Assembly (NCBI GenBank): GCA_019750475.1
Contig: JAIEOO010000213.1
Location: 1-35,627 of the forward strand
DNA: 35,627 nt
Direction of reading: 5' to 3'
Source: Acetobacteraceae bacterium
Lineage (GTDB): Bacteria; Pseudomonadota; Alphaproteobacteria; Acetobacterales; Acetobacteraceae
Of the stretch, positions 1 through 8,995 are shown one piece after another. The position numbers and the translations under genes were made by a program. Position 1 is the first letter of the stretch. Every line of letters starts with the position of its first letter. The notes beneath the pieces are model-generated. The model saw only the letters and a program-made list of their open reading frames with translations, ran no database searches and was not told where the DNA came from.

Positions 1-1281
1 GAAGCGCTGCCCGAGGCGGGTGCGGCGCTGGCTGCGGCCCTCGGCGGCGGCGCGGCGGCTCCGGTGCCGCTCGGCCGGCTCGTCCTGCACGCCACCCCGC
101 TCGACGGGATGGGGGCGGTGCTTCGCCTCGTGCCCAAGGCCGCGCCGGAAGCGCCGCGCTTCGAGCTGATCGGACGGCTGGCCGGTGGCATCGCGCACGA
201 CTTCAACAACCTGCTGGCCGTCATGCTGGGCGCCGTGGGCGCGGCCCGGGTGGCCGACACGCCGGACGCCGCCGCGCGGGAACTCGCGACCGTCGAAACC
301 GCCTGCGAGCGCGGTGCGGGGCTGGTGCGGCAGCTGCTCGCCTTCGCGCGGCAGCAGGTGCTGGCACCGCGCGTGATCGTGCTGGACAAGGCGGTCGCCG
401 ATCTCGCGCTGCTGCTGCCGCGGCTGCTCGGCGACGGGATCCGGCTCGAGCTCGCGCTGGAAGGGGCGGGGCGGCAGGTCCGGGTGGACCCGTCGCAGCT
501 GGACCAGGTGCTGCTGAACCTCGCCGTCAACGCGCGCGACGCCATGGGCGGGGCGGGAACGCTCCGCATCGCGACGGGGCGGCGCCTGCTGCTCCGCGAG
601 GAGGACGGGCTGCCGCCCGGGCGCTACGCGGTGCTCGAAGTGGCCGATGACGGCCCCGGCATCGCGCCCGAGGTCGCGGCCCGGCTGTTCGAGCCCTTCT
701 TCACGACGAAGCTCGAATCGGGCGGGACCGGCCTCGGCCTCGCCACCGTGCAGGGGATCGTGATGCAGTCCGGTGGCCGGATCGAGGTCGAGACGGCGCC
801 GGGGCAGGGGACGCGCTTCCGGATCCTGCTGCCGCGCCACGACGCGGCGGACGCCGCGGCGACGCCCGCCGCGCCGAAGGTCTCGGCCCCGGAGCCGCCG
901 GCCGAAGCCGTGGCCGCGCCTGGCCCGGTGCTGCTCGTCGAGGACGAGCCGGCGCTGATGCGCCTCGGCCGCTTCGCCCTCGGCCGTGCCGGGCACGAGG
1001 CCGTGGGCGCGGAGGACGGCTCCGCCGCGCTCGAGCTGATCGAGGGCGGGTTGCGGCCGGCCGTGCTGGTCACCGACGTCGCCATGCCGGGGCTCGACGG
1101 GCTGGCGCTGGCGCGCGCGGCCAGGCGCGCCCTGCCGGACCTGCCGGTCGTTCTCCTCTCCGGCTATTCGGCGAGTTCCGTGGGCGCGGACCTCGCCGGA
1201 GAGCGCCTGCTTTTCCTGCCGAAGCCCTTCACCCCGGAGGCGCTGTGCGACGTCGTCTCCCGCGCGTTGGAGAAGGGTTGA
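1..1281 (+). CDS. cckA: Hybrid sensor histidine kinase with C-terminal receiver domain, CckA-like; 5' truncated by window start
   Basis: Frame is open from base 1. Contains RLAGGIAHDFNNLLAVMLG (HisKA H-box), NLAVNARDAM (N-box), DDGPGI, GTGLGLATVQGIV, then a receiver domain VLLVEDEP...VTDVAMPGLDG...LLSGYS...LPKPF. Lies directly upstream of recA; cckA and recA are near neighbours in some Rhizobiales. Confidence 0.7.
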   Translation, partial: EALPEAGAALAAALGGGAAAPVPLGRLVLHATPLDGMGAVLRLVPKAAPEAPRFELIGRLAGGIAHDFNNLLAVMLGAVGAARVADTPDAAARELATVETACERGAGLVRQLLAFARQQVLAPRVIVLDKAVADLALLLPRLLGDGIRLELALEGAGRQVRVDPSQLDQVLLNLAVNARDAMGGAGTLRIATGRRLLLREEDGLPPGRYAVLEVADDGPGIAPEVAARLFEPFFTTKLESGGTGLGLATVQGIVMQSGGRIEVETAPGQGTRFRILLPRHDAADAAATPAAPKVSAPEPPAEAVAAPGPVLLVEDEPALMRLGRFALGRAGHEAVGAEDGSAALELIEGGLRPAVLVTDVAMPGLDGLALARAARRALPDLPVVLLSGYSASSVGADLAGERLLFLPKPFTPEALCDVVSRALEKG

Positions 1282-1297
1282 GGCCCGTCGGTTTCGC

Positions 1298-1326
1298 TTG
1301 AAAATGCGCGCGGGATCGAACATATA
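1298..1326 (+). promoter_or_regulatory. Putative sigma70-type promoter of recA (TTGAAA-N17-CATATA)
   Basis: TTGAAA at 1298-1303, 17-nt spacer, CATATA at 1321-1326, upstream of recA ATG at 1477. Confidence 0.5.
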
Positions 1327-1332
1327 GGGAAC
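1318..1332 (+). promoter_or_regulatory. LexA/SOS box, alphaproteobacterial direct-repeat type
   Basis: GAACATATAGGGAAC = GAAC-N7-GAAC, overlapping the putative -10 of recA. Confidence 0.85.
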
Positions 1333-1476
1333 AGAAAGTTTCGCCGGCCCGGCAGGCTTGTTTTCCTGCCCGGGACGGCACAGTTGCGCTGCGCGAGAAG
1401 GACATGGGGTCCCTCTGCCGCAGGTTGCACCGGGTCATCGCGGCGCGGGGGCGTCGCCTCAGGAGGGGTTTCCAGT

Positions 1477-2505
1477 ATGGAAAAGGGCAAGGCGCTCGAA
1501 GCGGCGCTCTCCCAGATCGAGCGGGCCTTCGGCAAGGGCTCGATCATGCGCATGGGCGCCAAGACGGGGATGGAGGACATCGAGGTCGTCTCGACCGGCT
1601 CCCTCGGCCTCGACCTCGCGCTCGGCATCGGCGGCCTGCCCAAGGGCCGCATCATCGAGATCTACGGCCCCGAATCCTCGGGCAAGACGACGCTCGCGCT
1701 GCACGCCATCGCCGAGGCGCAGAAGAAGGGCGGCACCTGCGCCTTCATCGACGCCGAGCACGCGCTCGACCCCGGCTACGCCCGCAAGCTCGGCGTCAAC
1801 GTGGACGACCTGCTGATCTCGCAGCCCGATGGCGGCGAGCAGGCGCTCGAGATCGCCGACACGCTGGTGCGCTCCGGCGCCATCGACGTGCTGGTGGTGG
1901 ACAGCGTCGCGGCGCTGGTGCCGAAGGCCGAGCTCGAGGGCGAGATGGGAGACAGCCATGTCGGCCTGCACGCCCGCCTGATGTCGCAGGCGCTGCGCAA
2001 GCTCACGGGCTCCGTCTCGCGCTCCAACTGCCTGCTGATCTTCCTGAACCAGATCAGGCTCAAGATCGGCGTGATGTTCGGCAACCCCGAGACGACGACG
2101 GGCGGCAACGCGCTGAAGTTCTACGCCTCGGTCCGCATGGAGATCCGCCGCACCGGCTCCATCAAGGAGCGCGACGAGGCGGTGGGCAACACGACGCGCG
2201 TCAAGGTGGTGAAGAACAAGATGGCCCCGCCGTTCCGGCAGGTCGAGTTCGACATCATGTATGGCGAAGGTATCTCCAAGGTCGGCGAACTCGTGGACCT
2301 CGGCGTGAAGGCCGGTGTCGTCGAGAAGTCGGGCGCCTGGTTCTCCTGCGACGGGCAGCGGATCGGGCAGGGGCGCGAGAACGCGAAGCAGTTCCTGCGC
2401 GACAACCCCGCCATGGCCGAGAGCATCGAGCAGCGCGTCCGCGCGCAGGCGGGCCAGGTGCAGAACGCCATGACCGTCGCGCCCGAGACCGAGGACGCCG
2501 AGTAA
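1477..2505 (+). CDS. recA: Recombinase RecA
   Basis: [27 protein letters not shown]...[23 protein letters not shown]...[33 protein letters not shown]-like AGGAGG upstream of ATG 1477. 342 aa. Confidence 0.98.
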   Translation: MEKGKALEAALSQIERAFGKGSIMRMGAKTGMEDIEVVSTGSLGLDLALGIGGLPKGRIIEIYGPESSGKTTLALHAIAEAQKKGGTCAFIDAEHALDPGYARKLGVNVDDLLISQPDGGEQALEIADTLVRSGAIDVLVVDSVAALVPKAELEGEMGDSHVGLHARLMSQALRKLTGSVSRSNCLLIFLNQIRLKIGVMFGNPETTTGGNALKFYASVRMEIRRTGSIKERDEAVGNTTRVKVVKNKMAPPFRQVEFDIMYGEGISKVGELVDLGVKAGVVEKSGAWFSCDGQRIGQGRENAKQFLRDNPAMAESIEQRVRAQAGQVQNAMTVAPETEDAE

Positions 2506-2529
2506 GCGACGCGCCTCATCGCGCTCTTG

Positions 2530-2559
2530 ACGGGCGGTACCCGCGCGGGTGCCGCCCGT
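2530..2559 (+). terminator. Hairpin downstream of recA (no strong U-tract)
   Basis: ACGGGCGGTACCCGCGCGGGTGCCGCCCGT, nearly perfect inverted repeat 25 nt after the recA stop. Confidence 0.55.
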
Positions 2560-2759
2560 TGTCGTTCGTCCCTCTGCGTGCGGGCGATGGGCTGGCTTCC
2601 CACGGGCGGTTTCCGCTGAGCCCAACACCACCGCCTTCCGATCGGCGCTTCGCCGGCACTGTGTCCGTGTGGCAACATCCGTGGCAAAGCTGCCGCCAAC
2701 GCGTTCTCAATGCCTTAGGCGCTGGTGTAGAGACTGTGCGTTAACTGCCGGACGTTTCG

Positions 2760-3371
2760 ATGCCGCCGCCGCATCTCGCCTCGCTTCTTCGTCCCGCCAT
2801 CGACCCCGCCATCGTGGCGCAGCCGGCGTCCGCGCCGGCGCGGAAGACGTCTCCACGCCGCCAGGCCACTTGGCTCCGTCCGGCCCCGACCGACATCCCG
2901 AAGCCGCTTCCCCTGCCGCTGCGCGCGCCGGAGGCCCCGGCGCCGCGCGCGGAAACCCGTCCCATCCCGTCGCGTCCCGCGCTGCCCCGCCTGTCGCTTC
3001 CCCGCCTCCCGGTGCGGAGCCTCGCCACGGCGCGCGCGGCCGCCACCGAGACGCCACGCCACCAGCTGGTCTGGCTCACGGCCCTCGCCACGCTCCTCCT
3101 CGGGCCACTCGCCCACGCGGCGGGCGCCCTCGGGCTTCCGGGATCGAGCGCCGATATCGGCCTCCTGATCGGATTGCCCTGGGCCGAGCTGCCCGCCGCG
3201 ATCCTCTACTGGGGCGCCCTCCTGCTCCCCGCCGTCGCCCTCGCGACGTGGCGGAAAGCCGAACCGGTCACGATCGTCGTCGTCGCGACCTTCTGGGCCT
3301 GGTCCGGCCTGCACCACGCCGCGGCCCATGGCTGGCTGCCGGCAAGCGTGCCGCCGCTGCCGTTCGGGTAG
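2760..3371 (+). CDS. Hypothetical protein: Pro-rich N-terminal region, C-terminal transmembrane segments
   Basis: 203-aa ORF; C-terminal hydrophobic stretches LVWLTALATLLLGPLAHAAGALGL, AILYWGALLLPAVALATW, TIVVVATFWAWSGLHHAAAHGW. No family recognised. Confidence 0.5.
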   Translation: MPPPHLASLLRPAIDPAIVAQPASAPARKTSPRRQATWLRPAPTDIPKPLPLPLRAPEAPAPRAETRPIPSRPALPRLSLPRLPVRSLATARAAATETPRHQLVWLTALATLLLGPLAHAAGALGLPGSSADIGLLIGLPWAELPAAILYWGALLLPAVALATWRKAEPVTIVVVATFWAWSGLHHAAAHGWLPASVPPLPFG

Positions 3372-3379
3372 CGCGAGGC

Positions 3380-3586
3380 GGGGGCTCTGCCCCCGCGCCC
3401 CCGTTGGGGAGACAGGGTTTTCCCAAACCCCTGCCGAGACTTATGGGCGTCGCGGGAGGGGCACGGCGTGAGCGCCGGGGCCAACGGTCGCGCGAAGCCC
3501 CTCCCGCGACGCCCATCACCAAGTTCTCCGCGGGGGCCTGGGGGAACCGTGTTCCCCCAGCGGGGGGCAGGGGGGCGGAGCCCCCC
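3380..3586. repeat. Long imperfect inverted repeat between convergent genes
   Basis: Perfect 20-bp inner arms ATGGGCGTCGCGGGAGGGGC (3443-3462) / GCCCCTCCCGCGACGCCCAT (3497-3516), extended by imperfect outer arms GGGGGCTCTGCCCCCGCGCCCCCGTTGGGG ... CCCCCAGCGGGGGGCAGGGGGGCGGAGCCCCC. Confidence 0.9.
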
Positions 3587-3597
3587 GCAACCGCCAC

Positions 3598-4392
3598 CTA
3601 CCGCGCCGCCGTCCGGTTGACCGGCCAGGGCAGCCGGTTCTTCACCAGGGCCAGCCAGGGTTCGGCGGGCGTTCCGTCGGCCGTCGCGGGGATCCGGTTG
3701 AGCGTCACGGCGTCGGAGACGTTGCCGCCGATGAGCTCGATGACGCCGGGGCTGACCGTGACGACGAGGTCGCAATGCATCGGCCGGAACTGGCCGCGTT
3801 CCTGCGCGCGGTCGCTCCAGCGGGCGAGGGGCCGGGGGGAGCGGTCGCGGCAGAGCAGGTCGCCGGGTTCCACCGGAGCGGTGCCGGGGTCGAGGATGGC
3901 GAAGGGCGCGAGTTGCGGCCAGGCGGCGGCGACGGCGTCGAGGTGGTCGAGATAGCGCGCATGGGACGCGTCGGGGCGGAACTCCGCGCTGTCGATGCCG
4001 GCCGCTGCCATCAGCCAGGAGATGAAGGCGGCCGACCAGAAGGGGTCTTCCCAGACATGGGCGGCGCCCGCTCGCAGCAGGGCGCGGTTGCGCGCGATCG
4101 CGCCGGCGCCGTCGGGCACGGCGCGCCAATAGGCGAGGACGCGCGGGAAGTTGTCGGGCAGGCCTTCGGGATTGGCGTCGAGGCGATAGGGGCGGCCGCA
4201 GGGCGCGTTGGGTTCGCCGGGAAGGCCGCGCGTGACGCAGCCCCAGTCCTGCCATTCGGACAGCGCGAACCGCAGCAGGCGTTCGCGGGCCGAAGCGGGG
4301 TAGGGGATGGGCGGTTCGGGGCGCGGGGGCACCGGCGGTGCGGCCTGGCAGGCGGCGAGCAGCAGCGTCAGCAGCAGGAAGGCAGGGCGCAT
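3598..4392 (-). CDS. DUF2272-like putative lipoprotein
   Basis: MRPAFLLLTLLLAACQAAPP (lipobox LAAC); body ARERLLRFALSEWQDWGC...EDPFWSAAFISWLMAAAGI...HARYLDHLDAV...EPGDLLCRDR resembles DUF2272. Confidence 0.75.
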   Translation of the reverse strand: MRPAFLLLTLLLAACQAAPPVPPRPEPPIPYPASARERLLRFALSEWQDWGCVTRGLPGEPNAPCGRPYRLDANPEGLPDNFPRVLAYWRAVPDGAGAIARNRALLRAGAAHVWEDPFWSAAFISWLMAAAGIDSAEFRPDASHARYLDHLDAVAAAWPQLAPFAILDPGTAPVEPGDLLCRDRSPRPLARWSDRAQERGQFRPMHCDLVVTVSPGVIELIGGNVSDAVTLNRIPATADGTPAEPWLALVKNRLPWPVNRTAAR

Positions 4393-4444
4393 GGCGCGCA
4401 GAAAGCGCGCGCGCGTCGGTCGCGGCAAGTCCCGGAGCGTCAGG

Positions 4445-5176
4445 TCACTCAAGCGGCAGATCCACCCAGGAGAGATGTCCGCCCTTGCCGGCGCCGGTGT
4501 CGAGGAACAGGGCGACGCCGCCCTGGGCGCCCTGGACCTCCAGCGGCCGGCCGTCTTCGGAGCGGCGGTCGTGGCCGACATAGACCATGATGCCTCTCGG
4601 GATGCGGTCCACCCAGCGGAGGAGACGCTCGGGATAGCCGCTCTCCAGCGTGCGGCCGGTGACCTGGCCGAACATGGCGCGCGACACGACGGGACCCGGC
4701 TTGTGCGCCCCGGCCATGGGCGGCGGTGCCGCGTCGAGCATGGCGGGGTGGAAGCCGGCATGGACGCAGAGCCGCCGCCCGGATCGCAGCCAGGCGGGGG
4801 CCCGGGCGATCTCCTGCACGGCGCGCGTCGCCAGGGCTTCCCCGTCCGGCGCGGAACCGAGCTGGGCGAGGGTGCGAGGGATCGCCTCGGCCGGGCTGCG
4901 GACCTGGGCGCCCATCAGGGCGCGGCGCAGCTTGTGGTCGTGGTTGCCCAGCAGGAACAGGCCTTCGCGCGCGTCGAGCATCCGGAAGGCGAGGCGCAGC
5001 ACGCCGGGCGCGTCGGGGCCGTAATCCGTGAGGTCTCCGAGCTGCACGACGTAGAGCCGCGCCTCGCGCGCGCCGGCGAGCGCCGCGGCGAAGGGCTCCG
5101 ATTCGCCGTGGACGTCGCCGACGATCCGGAGGCCCCGGAAGCCGCGCCCGCGCAGCGCGGGCGGGGACAGGTTCAT
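4445..5176 (-). CDS. Metallophosphoesterase (calcineurin-like / serine-threonine phosphatase type)
   Basis: RIVGDVHGES, QLGDLTDYGPDA, LLGNHDHKL, CVHAGFHP, VYVGHDRR motifs. Start overlaps the photolyase stop (ATGA). Confidence 0.85.
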   Translation of the reverse strand: MNLSPPALRGRGFRGLRIVGDVHGESEPFAAALAGAREARLYVVQLGDLTDYGPDAPGVLRLAFRMLDAREGLFLLGNHDHKLRRALMGAQVRSPAEAIPRTLAQLGSAPDGEALATRAVQEIARAPAWLRSGRRLCVHAGFHPAMLDAAPPPMAGAHKPGPVVSRAMFGQVTGRTLESGYPERLLRWVDRIPRGIMVYVGHDRRSEDGRPLEVQGAQGGVALFLDTGAGKGGHLSWVDLPLE

Positions 5177-6564
5177 GCCCGCATGGCCGCGTAGGCCGCG
5201 AGCGCGCGCTGGCGGCCCTCCGCGTGGGGGATGATCGGCGCCGGGTAGCCGCGCGGGCGCAGCAGCCCCTCCCAGGGCTTGTGGACCGTGGCCGAGGGCA
5301 CGTCGCGCAGCTCGGGCACCCAGCGCTTCACGTAGGCGCCGTCGGGGTCGAACTTCTCGCCCTGGAGGACGGGGTTGAAGACGCGGAAATAGGGCGCGGC
5401 ATCCGCCCCGCAGCCCGCGACCCACTGCCAGGACGCGCTGTTGGAGGCGAGGTCGGCGTCCACCAGCCGGTCCCAGAAGCAGGCGGCGCCGGCCTGCCAG
5501 GGCTGGAGCAGATGCTTCACGAGCAGCGACGCCGCGATCATGCGCACGCGGTTGTGCATCCAGCCCGTGCGCCAGAGCTGGCGCATGCCGGCGTCCACGA
5601 TCGGGTAGCCGGTGCGGCCGGCCTTCCAGGCGCGCAGCAGCCGCGTGTCGGGCTCGGCCGGGAAGCGGGCGAAGGCGGGGTTGAGGGGCGTGTCCACCAT
5701 CTCCGGCCGGTGCCAGAGCAGGTGGTGGGAGAATTCGCGCCAGACGATCTCCTTGAGCCACTGGCTGTCGCCCGTGACGCCGGCCGCGCGCGCCGCGTGC
5801 CACACCTGGCGCGGCGAGACCTCGCCCCAGCGGAGATGGGGCGAGAGGCCGGAGGTGCCGTCCACCGCCGGGAGGTTGCGTGCGCTGTCGTAGCCGCGGA
5901 TCGCGCGCGCGACGAAGCGCGCGATCCGCGCCTGGGCGCCGGCCTCGCCCGGTTCCCAGAGCGTGGAAAACTCGCTCCACCACGCGGGTATGGGCGGGCC
6001 GGGGAGCAGGGCGAGTTCGTCCACGGCGAGGCCGGCCGGCGCGCCGGCCACGGGGGTGAGCCGCGCGGGCGAGGGCAGGGGCGCCGGCGGGTCGCCCAGA
6101 GCGAAGATCGCGCGGCTGAACGGCGTGTAGACGCCGTAGGGCTTGCCTTCCTTGGTCCGGACGCGGTGCGGTTCGAGCAGCAGGGCGGAGGTGTGGAGGA
6201 GGAGCTTCCGCCCCTCGGCCCGGAGCTTCTCGGCCACGGCCTCGTCGCGGCGGCGCGCCCAGGGCTCGGTCAGGCGGCCGGCCTGCACCTCCTCGGCGCC
6301 GATGGCGGCGGCCAGCGCCGGGATCACCTCCTCCGCCCGGCCGCGGGCGAGATGCAGCGGCGCGCCGCGTGCCGCGAGAGCGGCGGCCAGCGCGCGCAGC
6401 GACTGGTCGAGCCACCAGCGCTGCGCACCGCCGTGGGCGAACGCGCCCGCCGCCTCGTTATCGAGCACGAAGACCGGCAGGACCGGACGGTCCCCGCAGG
6501 CGACGAGCGCGGGGTTGTCGTCGAGGCGCAGATCCTGCCGGAACCAGAGAAGAACAGCGGTCAT
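5173..6564 (-). CDS. phrB: Deoxyribodipyrimidine photo-lyase (cryptochrome/photolyase family)
   Basis: MTAVLLWFRQDLRLDDNPAL...TSGLSPHLRWGEVSPRQVWHAAR...WREFSHHLLWHRPEM...DAGMRQLWRTGWMHNRVRMIAASLLVKHLLQPWQAGAACFWDRLVDADLASNSASWQWVAGCGADAAPYFRVFNP. Confidence 0.95.
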   Translation of the reverse strand: MTAVLLWFRQDLRLDDNPALVACGDRPVLPVFVLDNEAAGAFAHGGAQRWWLDQSLRALAAALAARGAPLHLARGRAEEVIPALAAAIGAEEVQAGRLTEPWARRRDEAVAEKLRAEGRKLLLHTSALLLEPHRVRTKEGKPYGVYTPFSRAIFALGDPPAPLPSPARLTPVAGAPAGLAVDELALLPGPPIPAWWSEFSTLWEPGEAGAQARIARFVARAIRGYDSARNLPAVDGTSGLSPHLRWGEVSPRQVWHAARAAGVTGDSQWLKEIVWREFSHHLLWHRPEMVDTPLNPAFARFPAEPDTRLLRAWKAGRTGYPIVDAGMRQLWRTGWMHNRVRMIAASLLVKHLLQPWQAGAACFWDRLVDADLASNSASWQWVAGCGADAAPYFRVFNPVLQGEKFDPDGAYVKRWVPELRDVPSATVHKPWEGLLRPRGYPAPIIPHAEGRQRALAAYAAMRA

Positions 6565-6703
6565 GCCCGGCATGTAAGGGCGCCGGGCGAAGGCCAGAAG
6601 CCCCGGGACGGCGCGGAAACCGCGACGAGGAGGGAACGTTGACCGGGCTGCCATGAGCGTCGGCATCCGGCCGGCGCAAGCTTCAGCACGAGGATACCTC
6701 CCC

Positions 6704-7315
6704 ATGCTCGACCGTCGCCTGTTCCTGCTCACCGCTTCGGCGGCCGCGATGCCGCTCGTCGCGCGCGCTCAGATGACCGCGCCCCAGGCGACCGTGACGC
6801 CGAGCCTGCAGCTCGCCAACACGAACGTCGTCGATGCCATGGCCCAGGCCGGCAACTTCGACAGCTTCATCGAGCTGATCCAGCGCGCCGGCCTCACCGA
6901 CCGGCTGCGCGGCGCCGGGCCCTTCACCGTGCTGGCGCCGGTGAATTCCGCGATCGACCGCATCCCGGTCCACATCCGCGACATGCTGAACCCGCAGCCC
7001 ACGGGGAACCGGACGACGACCGACAACCTGCCCGATCCGGTGCGGCTGCCGGCGCTGATCAACATGCACATCATCCCGGGCCGCTACACCTTCCAGGATC
7101 TCCAGGGCCGGACCGCCGCGTTCCGCACCCTGAACGGCAACACGGTGGAGATCGCCCAGGCGGGTTCCGATCCCTTCCGCCTGCGCACCGTGGGCGACAC
7201 GGGCTTCGGCATCGGCGGCGTGAACGCCGAGCTGCGCCCGGCCAACTTCCTGAATCCCGAGATCATCGCCTCCAACGGCGTGGTCCTGCCGATCAACATC
7301 CCGCTGATCCAGTGA
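6704..7315 (+). CDS. Fasciclin (FAS1) domain protein, exported
   Basis: Signal peptide MLDRRLFLLTASAAAMPLVARAQ; NVVDAMAQAGNFDSFIELIQRAGLTDRLRGAGPFTVLAPVNSAIDRIP...NMHIIPGRYTFQDL...NGVVLPINIPLIQ. Confidence 0.88.
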   Translation: MLDRRLFLLTASAAAMPLVARAQMTAPQATVTPSLQLANTNVVDAMAQAGNFDSFIELIQRAGLTDRLRGAGPFTVLAPVNSAIDRIPVHIRDMLNPQPTGNRTTTDNLPDPVRLPALINMHIIPGRYTFQDLQGRTAAFRTLNGNTVEIAQAGSDPFRLRTVGDTGFGIGGVNAELRPANFLNPEIIASNGVVLPINIPLIQ

Positions 7316-7322
7316 CGCCGGC

Positions 7323-7354
7323 GGGCCGCCGCGATCGCCGCGGCGGCCCGTTTC
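7323..7354 (+). terminator. Intrinsic terminator-like hairpin after the fasciclin gene
   Basis: Perfect 11-bp stem GGGCCGCCGCG-ATCGC-CGCGGCGGCCC followed by GTTTCT. Confidence 0.65.
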
Positions 7355-7403
7355 TCGCGGGGATTTCATCCCGACGGCGCACCGTTTGGGCCAAGCTCGC
7401 GGC

Positions 7404-8252
7404 ATGCGACGCCGCGGAGTCCTGATGACGCCTTTCCTGGCCGGTGCCGCCCGCGCCGCCGAGCCGGGCGGCTTCCGGCTGACCCATGACGAGCCGCAGG
7501 GCGCGACATCGGCGCCCATGGCCGTCTGGGGCCACCGCCCGGCCGCGTGGCGCAGCGACGGCCCCGTCGTCGTCGTGCTGCACGGGGCGGACCGCAACGC
7601 CGACGGCTACCGCGACGCCTGGGCGCCGGAGGCCGAGCGCCACGGCTTCCTCCTGCTCTGCCCCGAATTCTCCCGGGAGAAGTTCCCGGCCGAGTGGGGC
7701 TACAACCTGGCGAACACCATGGTGGGCCGCGCGTCCGGCGAGTGGTGGTGGGGCGTGCTCGACCGCGCGGTGGACGCCGCCCGCGCCGCGCTCGGCGCGG
7801 AGCGGACGCGCTTCGGCCTCTACGGGCATTCGGCCGGCAGCCAGTTCGTCCACCGCCACCTCTGGATCACCGGCGCCCCGCGCGTGTCGCGCTTCGTCTG
7901 CGCCAATGCCGGCTGGTACACCTTCCCCGACGCGGCGATTCCGTTTCCGCACGGCATCGGCGGCCTCGATCTGCCGGAGGCGCGGGTGAACGCGGCGCTG
8001 GCGCGGGACGTCACGATCCTGCTCGGCGACCAAGACAACGACCCCCATCACCGGCAGCTTCGCCGCGACGGGTCGACCGACCGGCAGGGGCTGCACCGCT
8101 TCGCCCGCGGGCAGGCCTTCTTCGCGGCCTGCCGTGACCTGGCGCGGGAGCGCGGGGTTCCGTTCGGCTGGCGGCTGCAGGCGGTGCCGGGCGTGGCGCA
8201 TTCCAACCGGGGGATGGCGCCGGCGGCCGCCGCGATCCTGGCGGCGGGCTGA
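7404..8252 (+). CDS. Alpha/beta hydrolase (PHB-depolymerase/LpqC-like esterase)
   Basis: GPVVVVLHGADRNADGYRDAW...GLYGHSAGSQFVHRHL (GHSAG nucleophile elbow), GVAHSNRGM near the C-terminus. Confidence 0.75.
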   Translation: MRRRGVLMTPFLAGAARAAEPGGFRLTHDEPQGATSAPMAVWGHRPAAWRSDGPVVVVLHGADRNADGYRDAWAPEAERHGFLLLCPEFSREKFPAEWGYNLANTMVGRASGEWWWGVLDRAVDAARAALGAERTRFGLYGHSAGSQFVHRHLWITGAPRVSRFVCANAGWYTFPDAAIPFPHGIGGLDLPEARVNAALARDVTILLGDQDNDPHHRQLRRDGSTDRQGLHRFARGQAFFAACRDLARERGVPFGWRLQAVPGVAHSNRGMAPAAAAILAAG

Positions 8253-8283
8253 CGCCGAAGCGTCACATTCCACTGGACAGGCA

Positions 8284-8295
8284 CTGACATGTCAG
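8284..8295. promoter_or_regulatory. Candidate operator: 12-bp perfect palindrome upstream of a GntR/FCD gene
   Basis: CTGACATGTCAG, self-complementary, 17 bp upstream of the regulator start codon. Confidence 0.45.
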
Positions 8296-8311
8296 GCGAT
8301 ATGGCACCGCC

Positions 8312-8995
8312 ATGTCGCTGATGACGCCGATCGAGGCGCCACTTTCCCTGACCGACCGGGCCCTGGACACGCTCCGGCGCGAGATCCTCGCGACCCAGCT
8401 CGCGCCCGGGGAAACCCTGTCCGAGGCCGCGACGGCCCAGCGCCTCGGCCTCGGCAAGGCGCCGGTGCGGGCCGCGCTCGCCCGCCTCGCCGAGGAAGGG
8501 CTCGTCCAGGCCGTGCCCCGGCGGGGCTGGGTCGTCGCCCTCGTCACCATCCGCGACATCCACGAGGTCTTCGACCTGCGCCTGCTGCTGGAGCCCGAGG
8601 CCGCCCGTCGCGCGGCCGGGCGCGTCGATGCCGAGAAGCTGCGCGAGCTCGACGCCGTCTGCGCCGCCGGCCACCGCCCGGGCGATGCCGACAGCGCGCT
8701 GGCGTTTCTCGAAGCCAACCGCGCCTTCCACGTCGCCGTCGCCGAACTCGCGGGCAACACGCGCCTCGCGCGGCAGATCGGGCGGCTTCTCGACGAGAGC
8801 ACGCGCATGCTCGTCCTCGGCCTCCAGCGGCGCGACCGCTCGGGCGAGATGGCGCACGAGCACCTGGCCCTGATTGAGGCGCTGGCGCTCGGCGAGCGCG
8901 AACAGGCCGCCCGCATCATGCACGAACAGGTCGAGGCGAGCCGCGCCATGGTGCTCTCCGCCCTCACCGCGCCTTCCATGGGGATCGCGATATGA
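8312..8995 (+). CDS. GntR family transcriptional regulator (FCD subfamily)
   Basis: ALDTLRREILATQLAPGETLSEAATAQRLGLGKAPVRAALARLAEEGLVQAVPRRGWVV (wHTH) followed by an FCD-type helical domain. Confidence 0.92.
   Translation: MSLMTPIEAPLSLTDRALDTLRREILATQLAPGETLSEAATAQRLGLGKAPVRAALARLAEEGLVQAVPRRGWVVALVTIRDIHEVFDLRLLLEPEAARRAAGRVDAEKLRELDAVCAAGHRPGDADSALAFLEANRAFHVAVAELAGNTRLARQIGRLLDESTRMLVLGLQRRDRSGEMAHEHLALIEALALGEREQAARIMHEQVEASRAMVLSALTAPSMGIAI

Noticed and set aside
4445-6415. 656-aa minus-strand ORF (Arg/Pro-rich N-terminus fused to a phosphatase)
   Set aside because: Only the C-terminal 243 aa (from ATG at 5176) are the real metallophosphoesterase; the N-terminal part is an out-of-frame reading of the photolyase gene.
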